Origin: CALKWS01 sp051020515
Lineage (GTDB): Bacteria > Actinomycetota > Actinomycetes > Actinomycetales > Beutenbergiaceae
Assembly: GCF_051020515.1 (NCBI RefSeq)
Contig: NZ_CP194857.1
Coordinates: 4,141,396 to 4,205,395 of the forward strand
Reading direction: 5' to 3'
DNA length: 64,000 bases
Part shown: in pieces, positions 30,470-39,772 of the stretch
How positions within the stretch are numbered: position 1 is the stretch's first letter
Layout: each line of letters starts with the position of its first letter
Made by a program: the position numbers and the translations under genes
The notes under the pieces: model-generated
The model's database searches: none
What the model was told of the DNA's origin: nothing
Seen by the model: the letters and a program-made list of their open reading frames with translations, nothing else

Positions 30470-30489
30470 GAAAGAAGCGCCGTTCTTTC
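30470..30489. promoter_or_regulatory. Inverted repeat in the ramB/aceA divergent promoter region
   Basis: GAAAGAA (30470-30476) and TTCTTTC (30483-30489) form a perfect 7-bp inverted repeat with a 6-bp spacer, 15 nt upstream of the ramB start. A nearby GAACTTTGG (30492-30500) resembles half of the published RamB site core (AACTTTGCAAA). Either could be the operator controlling ramB and aceA; this is inference. Confidence 0.45.
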
Positions 30490-30587
30490 ACGAACTTTGG
30501 CGTAGAAGTACGGCACAACGTTGTCCAGGCTCGGGTCATGGCCAGTCCGGCCGATAAGGCATCCCGCACCGATCCAAGGAGACGACG

Positions 30588-31928
30588 ATGACCATGACCG
30601 CGAGCGATCACCGCACCGGAACCGACCTGACGGACACCAACGGCGCCCCGCAGCCGGACGGGGCAGGAGCGGACCCCGCCCAGGAGTTACGCCATCGGTG
30701 GGCCACCGAGCCCCGCTGGGCCGGGGTGCGCCGCGAGCACACCGCCGAGGACGTCATCGCCCTGCGCGGGCCGGTGGTCGAAGAGCACACCCTGGCCCGC
30801 CTCGGGGCGGAGCGGCTGTGGGGCCTGCTGCACACCACCGACTACGTCAACGCACTGGGCGCGCTGACCGGCAACCAGGCGGTGCAGATGGTCAAGGCGG
30901 GCCTGCAGGCGATCTACCTGTCCGGCTGGCAGGTCGCCGCCGATGCCAACCTGGCCGGGCAGACCTACCCCGACCAGTCGCTCTACCCGGTCAACTCGGT
31001 GCCGGCGGTGGTGCGCCGCATCAACAACGCCCTGCTGCGGGCCGGGCAGATCGCCCACGCCGAGGGCGGCGAGAGCCAGCACTTCCTCGCCCCGATCGTC
31101 GCCGATGCCGGCGGGCTTCGGCGGCCCCCTGAACGCCTTCGAGTTGATGAAGTCCATGATCGCCGCCGGTGCGGCCGGAGTGCACTTCGAGGACCAACTG
31201 GCCAGTGAGAAGAAGTGCGGCCACCTGGGCGGGAAGGTGCTGGTGCCCACCGCACAGCACATCCGCACCCTCGGTGCCGCCCGGCTGGCCGCGGACATCA
31301 GCGACGTGCCCACCCTGGTCGTCGCCCGAACCGACGCCCTGGCCGCGACCCTGATCACCTCCGACGTGGACGAGCGCGATCAGCCCTTCCTCACCGGCGA
31401 GCGCACCGCCGAGGGCTTCTTCCACACCCGTGCCGGTGAGGAGACGGCGATTGCTCGCGGACTGGCCTACGCCCCCTATGCGGACCTGCTGTGGGTGGAG
31501 ACCGGAACCCCGGACCTGGGCTTCGCGCGCCGGTACGCCGAGGCCATCCAGGCCGAGCATCCGGGCACCATGCTGGCCTACAACTGCTCGCCGTCGTTCA
31601 ACTGGAGGCCGCGTTGGATGAGAACCAGATCGCCCGGTTCCAACGCGAACTGGGCGCGATGGGTTACTCCTTCCAGTTCATCACCCTGGCCGGGTTCCAC
31701 GCCCTGAACCACTCCATGTTCGAACTCGCCCACGGTTACGCCCGCACCGGGATGAGCGCCTACGCCGCGCTTCAGCAGGCCGAGTTCGCCGCCGCCGAGC
31801 GCGGCTACACCGGCGTCAAGCACCAGGCAGAGGTCGGCACCGGGTACTTCGACCGGGTGGCCACCGCACTCAACCCCACCTCCCAGACGCTGGCGCTGGC
31901 CGGCTCGACCGAAGAGGAGCAGTTCTGA
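30588..31928 (+). CDS. aceA: Isocitrate lyase (two frameshifts as sequenced)
   Basis: Glyoxylate shunt enzyme splitting isocitrate to glyoxylate and succinate. It shows TDYVNALGALTGNQAVQMVKAGLQAIYLSGWQVAADAN, the catalytic KKCGH in EKKCGHLGGKVLVPTAQH, and the C-terminal ALNHSMFELAHGYARTGMSAYAALQQAEF. Near 31112 two bases of a Glu codon are missing (expected VADAEAGFGGPLNAFELM), and near 31605 one G is missing (expected SFNWEAALDENQIARFQ). Repaired length is about 447 aa, usual for actinobacteria. An AAGGAGA ribosome site precedes ATG 30588. It overlaps aceB by one base (TGATG). Confidence 0.93.
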
Positions 31929-33595
31929 TGAGCACCCCCACGATGTCGCCAACGACCCAGACGCCGCCGGCCGCACACCCCGGCGCCAGCCCGGCCACGC
32001 CGTCGGTGCGGATCAGCGGACCGCCGGTGCCCGAGGCCGGGACCGTTCTCACCCCCGGGGCCCAGGACACGGTGGCGCAGTTGCACCGCCGGTTCGGCCG
32101 TCGTCGTCATACCTTGCTGAAGGCCAGGGTGGCGCGCCAGGAGCGCATCGCGGCCGGTGAGGCCCTGGGCCTGCTGGACCAGACCCGCACGGTGCGCGAG
32201 GACCCCACCTGGCAGGTTGCCCCGCCGGGACCGGGGTTGGCACGCCGCACGGTGGAGATCACCGGGCCGGTGAGCCGTTCCATGGCGATCAACGCCCTGA
32301 ACTCCGGGGCCGATGTGTGGATGGCCGACCTGGAGGATGCCACCTCCCCCACCTGGGCGAACCTGATGGCCGCCCAACTCAACCTGATCCGGTTCACCAC
32401 CGGGCAACTGGACTTCACCTCCACGGCCGGCAAGGCCTACCGGGTGGGGCCGAACCGGCCCACCGTGATGATGCGCCCGCGCGGATGGCACCTGCCCGAG
32501 AAGAACCTACTCGTCGACGGCGAGCACCCCGCAGCGGCACTGGTCGACATCGGGCTGTACTTCCACCACTGCGCCCAGGCTCTGATCGAGCGCGGCCAGG
32601 GCCCCTACTTCTACCTGCCGAAACTGGAGTCACACCTGGAGGCACGCCTGTGGAACGAGGTCTTCTGTTTCCTCCAGGACCGTTACGGCATCCCGCGTGG
32701 CACAGTGCGGGCCACCGTGCTGGTGGAGACCCTGCCGGCGGCCCTGGAGATGGAGGAGATCCTGTATGAACTGCGCGAGCACTCCGCCGGGCTGAACGCC
32801 GGGCGGTGGGACTACATCTTCTCCATCATCAAAACCCTGCGCAGCAGGGGCCGCGAGGCCGTCCTGCCCGACCGTGCAGCGGTCACGATGACCACGCCGT
32901 TCATGCGTGCCTACTGCGAACGCATGATCGCTCTCTGTCACAAGCGTGGCGCCCACGCGATCGGGGGCATGAGCGCCTACCTGCCCAGCCGCACCGATCG
33001 GCCCGCGGCGCTCAGGGCGCTGCAGCGGGTCCGGGCGGACAAGGCCCGGGACGCCGAGGACGGTTTCGACGGCGGCTGGGTGGCCCACCCGGGGCTGGTT
33101 GACACCGCACGCGACGCCTTCGGCCCGGCGCTGCGCGGCCGGGACCACCAGCTCGAGCGGCAGCGCGAGGACTTCCTCGACCCGGGCGACCTGCTGGAGC
33201 TGCACACCGCCGGCAGCGGCGTGACCTACGAAGGGTTGCGCTCCAACATCGCCGTGTCGCTGCGGTACCTGCAGGCCTGGCTGCAGGGCCAGGGCGCGGT
33301 CGCGATCGACCACCTGATGGAGGATGCCGCCACCGTGGAGGTCGCCCGCACCCAGGTGTGGCAATGGGTGAACCAGGCCGTGCGTCTGGAGGAGGGCCTG
33401 GATGTCACCACCGAGTTGGTGGAGCGCCTCATCGGCAACGAGGCTGCCCGGATCTCCCGCGAGATCGCCGACGAGGGTGGCGGTGACGGATCGTCCAATC
33501 GTCTCGACGATGCCATCGAACTCTTCCGGGAGGTGGCACTGGGCGAGGAGTTCGAGGAGTTCTTCACCCTGCGCGGCTACGCCCGCTACCTGTGA
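31928..33595 (+). CDS. aceB: Malate synthase A
   Basis: 555 aa. Condenses glyoxylate with acetyl-CoA to malate, the second glyoxylate shunt step. Malate synthase A features are NALNSGADVWMADLEDATSPTWANL, MMRPRGWHLPEKN, TVLVETLPAALEMEEILYELREHSAGLNAGRWDYIFS (catalytic Glu and Asp region) and GGMSAYLPSR. The first ~40 residues are a disordered Pro/Ala/Thr extension. Its ATG overlaps the aceA stop (TGATG), so the pair is made together. Confidence 0.96.
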   Translation: MSTPTMSPTTQTPPAAHPGASPATPSVRISGPPVPEAGTVLTPGAQDTVAQLHRRFGRRRHTLLKARVARQERIAAGEALGLLDQTRTVREDPTWQVAPPGPGLARRTVEITGPVSRSMAINALNSGADVWMADLEDATSPTWANLMAAQLNLIRFTTGQLDFTSTAGKAYRVGPNRPTVMMRPRGWHLPEKNLLVDGEHPAAALVDIGLYFHHCAQALIERGQGPYFYLPKLESHLEARLWNEVFCFLQDRYGIPRGTVRATVLVETLPAALEMEEILYELREHSAGLNAGRWDYIFSIIKTLRSRGREAVLPDRAAVTMTTPFMRAYCERMIALCHKRGAHAIGGMSAYLPSRTDRPAALRALQRVRADKARDAEDGFDGGWVAHPGLVDTARDAFGPALRGRDHQLERQREDFLDPGDLLELHTAGSGVTYEGLRSNIAVSLRYLQAWLQGQGAVAIDHLMEDAATVEVARTQVWQWVNQAVRLEEGLDVTTELVERLIGNEAARISREIADEGGGDGSSNRLDDAIELFREVALGEEFEEFFTLRGYARYL

Positions 33596-33601
33596 GCACC
33601 G

Positions 33602-33619
33602 GGCTCGCCCGGGCGAGCC
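33602..33619 (+). terminator. 18-bp perfect palindrome after aceB
   Basis: GGCTCGCCC followed directly by GGGCGAGCC, 7 nt after the aceB stop, in the gap between convergent genes. Likely the terminator of the aceA-aceB transcript; no T tract. Confidence 0.45.
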
Positions 33620-33708
33620 ACGCCGTCGGCCCCCCGCCGAGGACCCACTCTCCCCTGACTCCCCAGCGCCCCGCTAGTCACCGCGCGGAGGGCCCACACC
33701 CGCAGGCC

Positions 33709-34263
33709 TCAGTCCTCCTGCGGCAGTTTATTCAGGATCCGGGTGACCGTCAGCCAGGTGCGCGTGGTGATGCCGGTGCCCAGGCGGCGCTGTAGCCAAC
33801 TCATCAGGTCCGGCGTCTTCACCCCGGTGGTGTCGGTGATGGCCAGGACCGCCCGGGCATCGGCGTCGTAACCGAGCACGCGCGCGCCGGGCAGGTCTGG
33901 CTCGGGGAAGCGCTCGGGCACCGGATCCAGTGGGTGCTTACAGAAGGTGACCGTCAGGTAGGTGGACTTGCCGTGGGTGAATCCGGCGAACGGGTCCAGG
34001 TCCACCAGGGCCTGCAGTTCGGCGCGGGTGCGCAGAATCGTTCCCCCCTCGATGCCCAGGTCCTGCTGCAGCGCGGCTTGGATACGGTCCTCCAGCAGAG
34101 CGGCAGCGTGGGCTTCCTTGGTGCGGAAGAGGATGTTGCCGCTGGAGATCACCGAGGCCACGTCCGCGTAGCCCAGCCGCGTGAACACGGCGCGGAGCCG
34201 GTCATTGCGCATGTCCGGATTGCTCGGGCTGATCCCACGCAACAGCGCGCAGTAAGACGTCAC
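33709..34263 (-). CDS. DUF1697 family protein
   Basis: 184 aa. The family opening CALLRGISPSNPDMRNDRLRAVFTRLGYADVASVISSGNILF is clear, followed by GKSTYLTVTFCKHPLD and the end LGTGITTRTWLTVTRILNKL. DUF1697 proteins are common in bacteria and have no established biochemical function. Single gene, convergent with aceB. Confidence 0.9.
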   Translation of the reverse strand: MTSYCALLRGISPSNPDMRNDRLRAVFTRLGYADVASVISSGNILFRTKEAHAAALLEDRIQAALQQDLGIEGGTILRTRAELQALVDLDPFAGFTHGKSTYLTVTFCKHPLDPVPERFPEPDLPGARVLGYDADARAVLAITDTTGVKTPDLMSWLQRRLGTGITTRTWLTVTRILNKLPQED

Positions 34264-34330
34264 CGGGCCAATCTACGCACCCCCTGCCGGCGTGGGAATA
34301 CCCGGACCCTGCCCGCCGCGTCAACGCACA

Positions 34331-34366
34331 TTGACACCCGGTCGGCACCCGGCCCATGCTGACCCC
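34331..34366 (+). promoter_or_regulatory. Candidate promoter directly abutting a small HTH gene
   Basis: A perfect -35 TTGACA (34331-34336) is followed after 18 nt by a weak -10, CATGCT (34355-34360), with the ATG 6 nt further on. The spacing predicts a leaderless transcript; no ribosome site precedes the ATG. Confidence 0.4.
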
Positions 34367-34588
34367 ATGGCATCCCTCGTCGATCTCGCTGCCCAGGTTT
34401 CCGCAGGCGCCCCCTTGACCGATCTGGCCACCCTGCAATCCCTGCGCACCGAAGCCAATCGCCTCGAGGCCGTGCTGGTGCGTCGCGCCCGGAACGACGG
34501 CGCGTCCTGGGCCCAGATCGCTGCCTCACTGGGGATCTCCAAGCAGGCGGTGCACAAGAGGTACGGGGGTTCTCGACTCTCTCGCTGA
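34367..34588 (+). CDS. Small helix-turn-helix protein
   Basis: 73 aa. An N-terminal helix pair (LVDLAAQVSAGAPLTDLATLQSLRTEANRLEAVLVRRARNDG) precedes a C-terminal HTH, ASWAQIAASLGISKQAVHKRYGG, of the sigma-factor region 4 / AsnC-like shape. This compact type is common in actinobacteria and is probably a DNA-binding regulator of unknown target. Probably leaderless (see the promoter entry). Confidence 0.75.
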   Translation: MASLVDLAAQVSAGAPLTDLATLQSLRTEANRLEAVLVRRARNDGASWAQIAASLGISKQAVHKRYGGSRLSR

Positions 34589-34720
34589 GTCTTCCGTCTC
34601 ACGATGCGAACGGATCGGGGTGACCAAGACGCCACCATCCGCGGCCTCCCTAGGGTTCCTCGACAGGCGGTCCGGGCAGATCCGGTGTCGCTGCCCCGAA
34701 CCCACACCGAGAGGTCTTCC

Positions 34721-35923
34721 ATGAGCACTCCCGACGCACCCGAGCCCACCCCGTCCGAGCCGACCGAGCAGGGCCGGGGCTCGAGCCGAAAGAGCCTGAC
34801 CACCGGCATCGCGTTCGTGGCCGTGGCCGCATTGGCCGCCACCGCCGGCGCCCTGATCGCCGGCGGCGGCTCCGAGGCCGACGCCAGCAGCGAGACCGCC
34901 GAGCAAACCGCGTCGGCCGCGAGCGATTCCGTCGCCGACGCAGAGGTGGCCTCGACCACCATCACGAGTTTCGCCGTCGGGGAGCACCGCGGCTTCGACG
35001 ATGTCCACCAGGGCGGTGATGAGGACCTGGAGAACGTTCTGGTCTCCACCGACTGGCTGGCCGAGCGCATCGATGAGGGCCTGGCAGAGAACGACATCGT
35101 GCTCATCGACGTCAGCGAGAATCTGCCCACGTCCGAGCTCACCGCCTACGTCGACGGGCACATCCCCGGTGCGCAGTACGTGGACTGGACCGGAGAGTTC
35201 GTCCAGCCCAACACCCGCGAGTTCCTCGACGCCGGCGAAATCACCGACCTGCTGCAGGGCCTGGGCCTGAACACCGACTCCTCCCTGGTCATCTACGGGG
35301 ACAACAACAACTGGTTCGCCGCCTACGCCGCCTGGGTGTTCAACCTCTACGGCGTACCCGATGTGCGGCTGGTCGACGGCGGGCTGAAGAAGTGGGAGCA
35401 GGTCGAAGGGCGCGAACTGGTCCAGGAGGTCCCCGAGCGCGAACGTGGCGACTTCGTGGCCAAACCGCAGAACTTCGACATCCGCGCCTTCCAGCCCGAC
35501 GTGCTCGACATCGTCGAGGGTGAGGCCAACGCCACCCTGATCGACATCCGCTCCGAAGGTGAGTACAACGGCGAGATCGGCGTTGACCCGGCGATCTTCG
35601 ACGGTGAGGGCGCCGCGGTGTGGGGTCACATCCCCGGGGCGGTGAACGTGGCTTGGGGCGACATCGTGAACGAGGACGGCACCTACAAGAGCGCCGATGA
35701 GATCCGGTCCATCTACACCGAGGCCGGGGTGGATTTCTCCGAGCCGATCATCACCTACTGCCGCATCGGTGAACGCGCCAGCCACACCTGGTTCGCACTC
35801 AGCCAGATCCTGGGCGCCGAGGTGGCCGTGTACGACGGCTCCTGGTCCGAGTGGGGCAACTCCGTCGGCGTGCCGGTGACGAACAACACCGGTGAGCGCG
35901 GCGGTTTGTGGGGCCAGAGTTGA
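34721..35923 (+). CDS. Exported thiosulfate sulfurtransferase (two rhodanese domains)
   Basis: 400 aa. An N-terminal anchor or uncleaved signal (residues ~28-50, GIAFVAVAALAATAGALIAGG) is followed by an acidic Ser/Ala linker and two rhodanese domains. The second carries the persulfide cysteine in ITYCRIGERASHTWFAL; the first has DGHIPGAQYVDW and no active cysteine. This layout matches CysA/SseA-type thiosulfate:cyanide sulfurtransferases, but exported. The stop codon overlaps a possible start of the downstream YeeE-type transporter, so the two probably act together on extracytoplasmic thiosulfate. Confidence 0.88.
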   Translation: MSTPDAPEPTPSEPTEQGRGSSRKSLTTGIAFVAVAALAATAGALIAGGGSEADASSETAEQTASAASDSVADAEVASTTITSFAVGEHRGFDDVHQGGDEDLENVLVSTDWLAERIDEGLAENDIVLIDVSENLPTSELTAYVDGHIPGAQYVDWTGEFVQPNTREFLDAGEITDLLQGLGLNTDSSLVIYGDNNNWFAAYAAWVFNLYGVPDVRLVDGGLKKWEQVEGRELVQEVPERERGDFVAKPQNFDIRAFQPDVLDIVEGEANATLIDIRSEGEYNGEIGVDPAIFDGEGAAVWGHIPGAVNVAWGDIVNEDGTYKSADEIRSIYTEAGVDFSEPIITYCRIGERASHTWFALSQILGAEVAVYDGSWSEWGNSVGVPVTNNTGERGGLWGQS

Positions 35924-37236
35924 GCACGTCTCAACCACAAGCACCGTCGTCGGCTGCCACGCAGGTGGCCGACGACGGCGCTGCGGCGTCGGTCCTGACC
36001 GCGCCTGAGAACGGGGTGTCCCAGGCGATCGTGCCGAGCCCGCCCCGATGGACACGGGCCGACACCGTGCGCACCACGATCGCGGTGGCGATCGCGCTGA
36101 CGCTGCTGGGTACCGCCTGGTGGCTGGGCGCCACCCGGGGCGCGGGCGTCGGTGGCTCCAGCGCCTCGTTCGCGCTCTTGGCCGGGGCAGGACTGGGCAT
36201 CCTGTTCGAACGCGGCCGGTTCTGTTTCTATTGCATCTTCCGCGACGCCTTCGAGGAGAAGAACACTCGCGGGATGTACTCGATCCTCACCGCCATCGCG
36301 GTGGGCACGGTCGGTTACGTGCTGGTCTTCTCCATCCGCCTACCCGATCCGACCGCCGGGAACCTGCCCGGGCAGGCCCATATCGGCCCGGTGAGCCTGG
36401 CTCTGGTGGCCGCCGGGCTGGCCTTCGGGCTGGGGGTGGTGATCTCCGGTGGGTGCATCGCCGGGCACCTGTACCGCCTGGGCGAGGGCAGCCTGCGAGC
36501 GCTGCCGGCCCTGGGCGGGGCAATCGTAGGGTTCGGGGTGGGCTTTGCCACCTGGAACCCGATCTACACCCATGCCATCGCCGGTGCGCCGGTTCCGTGG
36601 CTGCCCTCCGGTGGCGGCTACGGAATCGCGACGGTGCTGCAACTGGGCGTGCTGGTGTTGATCGGCGTGTGGTTGCTGCGCTGGAACCCGCAAACGCCGG
36701 CCCGCCCGGCCGCGCGGGTCACCGCGCAGAGCGTGCACGGGTCGGTGTTCGTCAACCGCTGGCCTGCGCTGGCCACCGGTGCCGGTGTGGGCGTGATCGG
36801 GTTCCTGGCGTTCCTGCGCGATCAACCGCTTGGAGTCACCTCCCAACTCTCCGGCCTGACCCGTACCGGTCTGGATTCTGCCGGGCTACTCCCCCATACC
36901 CTGCTCGGCCTGGACCAGACCCTGCGCGGCTGCGTGGCCCTGGTGGTGGATGCGATCACCTCCAACGGCTGGCTGGTGGCGGGCATCGTCGCCGGTTCCC
37001 TGGCAGCGGCCCTGCCCGGACGCAGGTTCAGCATCGAACCCCTGACCCTGCGCGGCACCGGAACCGCCGTGGTCGGCGGGGTGTTCCTGGGTTGGGGCGC
37101 GATCATCGGCCTGGGCTGCACGGTGGGGGTGTTCCTGTCCGGTACCCAAGCCCTGGCGGCCTCCGGCTGGGTGTTCGCCGCCGCCGTGGTGGCCGCACTC
37201 GGGATCGGCTTCCGGCTCGGCCTGCACCGGCTCTGA
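35908..37236 (+). CDS. YeeE/YedE (TsuA-like) thiosulfate transporter
   Basis: About 442 aa integral membrane protein with roughly 9-11 hydrophobic segments and the repeated YeeE/YedE motifs. GILFERGRFCFYCIFRD and SGGCIAGHLYRLGEGS occur in the first half and WGAIIGLGCTVGVFLSGTQALAASGWVF in the second; the conserved cysteines of GGC and GC are those that relay thiosulfate in TsuA. A disordered N-terminal tail of ~45 residues precedes the membrane part. It starts at GTG 35908 or TTG 35920 (TTGA overlap with the sulfurtransferase stop). Confidence 0.87.
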   Translation: MGPELSTSQPQAPSSAATQVADDGAAASVLTAPENGVSQAIVPSPPRWTRADTVRTTIAVAIALTLLGTAWWLGATRGAGVGGSSASFALLAGAGLGILFERGRFCFYCIFRDAFEEKNTRGMYSILTAIAVGTVGYVLVFSIRLPDPTAGNLPGQAHIGPVSLALVAAGLAFGLGVVISGGCIAGHLYRLGEGSLRALPALGGAIVGFGVGFATWNPIYTHAIAGAPVPWLPSGGGYGIATVLQLGVLVLIGVWLLRWNPQTPARPAARVTAQSVHGSVFVNRWPALATGAGVGVIGFLAFLRDQPLGVTSQLSGLTRTGLDSAGLLPHTLLGLDQTLRGCVALVVDAITSNGWLVAGIVAGSLAAALPGRRFSIEPLTLRGTGTAVVGGVFLGWGAIIGLGCTVGVFLSGTQALAASGWVFAAAVVAALGIGFRLGLHRL

Positions 37237-37242
37237 GAGCCG

Positions 37243-38028
37243 TCAGGCGATGTGTGAGCCGCCGTTGACGTCGTAGGTGACGCCGGTGAGGTACCCGGCC
37301 TCGGGGCCGAGCAGGAACGCGATGACGTGGGCGACGTCGTCCACGGTGCCCACCCTGCCCACGGGCAGGTCCTTGAGCATCACTTCCTTACGATCATCGG
37401 TCAGGCGCCCACCCATGATGTCGGTGTCGATGGCGCCGGGTGAGACCGTGTTGGCGGTAATGCCCAGGGGGCCGAGTTCGCGCGCCAGTGTCTTCGCCAG
37501 CCCGATCACACCCGCCTTGGATGCGGCGTAGGCGGCCAGGCTGTAGACCGCGCCACCCCGCTGGGCAGAGGTGGAGGAGATGTTGACGATGCGCCCGAGC
37601 CGATGCTGCGCCATCACCCGGGCGGCCGCCTGGGAGACCAGGAAGGTCCCGCGCAGGTTGATGTCGACCACCCGGTCCCACTCCTCACCGGCGACCTCGA
37701 GGAAGGGCACGGGCGAACTCACTCCGGCGTTGTTGACCAGGCCCACCAGTTGCGGCATCTCGGCGACCACTCGCTCCACGGCGGCGCCGACCTGGTCCTG
37801 ATCACGCACATCCAGCCCCAGCCCGAGCGCCGGTACACCGTGGGTATCGGTGATCTCGGTGGCAACGCGATCGGTTGTGTCCTGGTCCAGGTCGAGGACG
37901 GCCACCGCCCACCCCTCCCGGGCCAGCCGGTGCGCGGTCGCCCGGCCGATGCCGCGCTCCGAGCCGGCGCCGGTGACGATTGCCGTGGCCTGGCTGGGGA
38001 AATCCGCCGCCGGATAGGGGGAAAGCAT
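37243..38028 (-). CDS. SDR-family oxidoreductase (FabG-like)
   Basis: 261 aa Rossmann-fold dehydrogenase. Cofactor motif TGAGSERGIGRATAHRL, the NNAG motif in LVNNAGVSSPVPF, and the catalytic Ser/Tyr/Lys set in NISSTSAQRGGAVYSLAAYAASKAG. It ends GYLTGVTYDVNGGSHIA, typical of 3-ketoacyl reductase-like SDRs. AGGAGG lies about 10 nt before ATG 38028. It converges with the YeeE gene, with a 6-nt gap. Substrate unknown. Confidence 0.9.
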   Translation of the reverse strand: MLSPYPAADFPSQATAIVTGAGSERGIGRATAHRLAREGWAVAVLDLDQDTTDRVATEITDTHGVPALGLGLDVRDQDQVGAAVERVVAEMPQLVGLVNNAGVSSPVPFLEVAGEEWDRVVDINLRGTFLVSQAAARVMAQHRLGRIVNISSTSAQRGGAVYSLAAYAASKAGVIGLAKTLARELGPLGITANTVSPGAIDTDIMGGRLTDDRKEVMLKDLPVGRVGTVDDVAHVIAFLLGPEAGYLTGVTYDVNGGSHIA

Positions 38029-38158
38029 GCTCGGATGACCTCCTTGGTGCACGGCAACCAGTGCGCTGCCCGGTCCATCGAATATACGGATTCGCCCCGT
38101 GTGGCACCACAATGGGGGAACGAGCCAGTGCCCCTGATCATGAGCCGGGAGAACGTCG

Positions 38159-39106
38159 ATGCGTACCACGCCCACTGGAGCAGCAGAGTCGCGGGCCACC
38201 CAAGGCCCGGTGGCGGTGATGGGGCTGGGTGTGATGGGGGCCCCGGTGGCGCGCAACCTGGTGGGCGCCGGTTACGACGTCACGGTCTGGAACCGCTCGC
38301 CCCGACCCGCATCGGACCTGGAGTCCGTCGGCGCCGCGCGGGCACGAACACCCCACGACGCGGCCGCCCCCGTGGTCCTGTCGGTGCTGCCAGACGTGGC
38401 CCAGCTGCGCACCCTGCTGTTCGGGCCGGAAGGGCTGCTGGCCGGCCTGGCGGGGCTGGACCGTGCGCGCCTGGTGGTGATGAGCACCACCTCCCCGGGT
38501 GAGGTCCGGGCGTTGGCCGCGGATCTGGCCGAGTACGACGTCGGGGTGGTCGATGCCCCGATGAGCGGCGGCGACAAGGGCGCACGTGAGGCGACCATGA
38601 GCATCATGATGGGCGGTTCCGAAGCGGACACCGAGGCCGTCCGGCCCGTGCTGGAGACGGTCGGTGGCACCGTGCTGCGGATGGGGGAACTCGGGGCGGG
38701 TTCGCTGATGAAGTTGTGTAACCAGGTGATCGTCGCCGGAGCACTGGCCGCGACCTCCGAGGCGCTGGCGATGGCCGAGCGTGGTGGCCTGGACCTCGAT
38801 GACGCCGTGAGCATCCTCTCCGGTGGGCTGGCCAACAGCGCCGTGCTCGAACTCAAACAGAACAAACTCCTCACCGGCGACTACTCCCTGGGTGGTAGTG
38901 CCGCAAACCAACTCAAGGACCTGCGCTACGCGATGCAGACGTTCATGGCCGATGCCACCCCGAGCCCGATGACCGCGCTACTCACCCAACTCTTCCTGGA
39001 GGTCGAACGGCGTGGGTGGGGCGAGCAGGACCACTCGGTGGTGTTCGAACTGTTCCGCGCCGGGCAAGGCCACGGCCCGGACGCGCCGGGAGGGGCAGGA
39101 TCGTGA
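38159..39106 (+). CDS. NAD(P)-dependent beta-hydroxyacid dehydrogenase family protein
   Basis: 315 aa. 6-phosphogluconate/3-hydroxyisobutyrate dehydrogenase fold: VMGLGVMGAPVARNLVGAGYDVTVWNRSP (dinucleotide binding), DAPMSGGDKGAREATMSIMMGG (substrate loop) and GAGSLMKLCNQVIVAG with the catalytic lysine. Members include 3-hydroxyisobutyrate, tartronate semialdehyde and glyoxylate/succinic semialdehyde reductases; I cannot choose. Overlaps the downstream nitroreductase-like gene by 4 nt (GTGA). Confidence 0.9.
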   Translation: MRTTPTGAAESRATQGPVAVMGLGVMGAPVARNLVGAGYDVTVWNRSPRPASDLESVGAARARTPHDAAAPVVLSVLPDVAQLRTLLFGPEGLLAGLAGLDRARLVVMSTTSPGEVRALAADLAEYDVGVVDAPMSGGDKGAREATMSIMMGGSEADTEAVRPVLETVGGTVLRMGELGAGSLMKLCNQVIVAGALAATSEALAMAERGGLDLDDAVSILSGGLANSAVLELKQNKLLTGDYSLGGSAANQLKDLRYAMQTFMADATPSPMTALLTQLFLEVERRGWGEQDHSVVFELFRAGQGHGPDAPGGAGS

Positions 39107-39728
39107 CCGGAGTTGATCCCAGCGGACCGATCAGCGTCGCCCTCCCCTCCGGACCCGAGACGCCGTTGAGCCCGCTCCTAGTCCACCGGAGGTCGGTGAA
39201 GTCCTTCCCGGATTCCGTACTGGGGATCGCGGACCTCGGCGGCGCACTGCGGCACGCCGCCGGCCGGGTCACAGGCGCCGCACACGCCACCGCACGCGGG
39301 CAGTACCTGGTCACCGTGACGGCGATCATCGGACAGGTCCGCGACCTGGCCTCCGGGGCCTACGAGTACGACGGCGCGGTGCACCGGCTCACGAGGCGCA
39401 CCGCCGGCGATCACCGCGAACGGCTCGCACGCGCCACCGTGGATGCGGCGTGGGCCGCCCATTGCCCGATGCTGGTGCTACTCAGCACACATGCCGAGCA
39501 TGCCGACGGTTACTTCGCCGAACTCGGCCCCGGACAGGGTGAGCGGTTCGCCTGGCTCGAGGCGGGTCTGATCGCCCAGAACCTCTACCTGTGGGCCTCG
39601 GCCACCGGCATGGCACCGTGTTCATCGGCGGGCTGGCTGCCCCCGCGATGGCGGATGCGGCCGCACCGCTGCTGCCCACCGGCCACACCGCCCTGGGCAT
39701 CATGCCGCTGGGTCACCCGGCCGAGTGA
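39103..39728 (+). CDS. Nitroreductase/SagB-type FMN oxidoreductase (frameshifted as sequenced)
   Basis: 208 aa after repair. Starts VTGVDPSGPISVALPSGPETPLSPLLVHRRSVKSFPDSVL, with the HRRSVKSF motif typical of FMN-binding nitroreductases, and has WLEAGLIAQNLYLWASATGMAP in the core. A missing G near 39617 shifts the frame; the repaired end is VFIGGLAAPAMADAAAPLL...TALGIMPLGHPAE. SagB/ThcOx-type members oxidise thiazolines in peptide maturation, but no such cluster is nearby, so a general reductase is more likely. Coupled to the preceding dehydrogenase by a GTGA overlap. Confidence 0.83.
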
Positions 39729-39772
39729 GCCCACGGCGCCGGGCGGCCCGATTCTCGCTGAGAGGGGGCGGA

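Noticed and set aside
31112..31605. aceA as a true pseudogene
   Set aside because: It is followed by an intact coupled aceB and preceded by its regulator, and repairs restore every conserved motif; error is more likely than decay.
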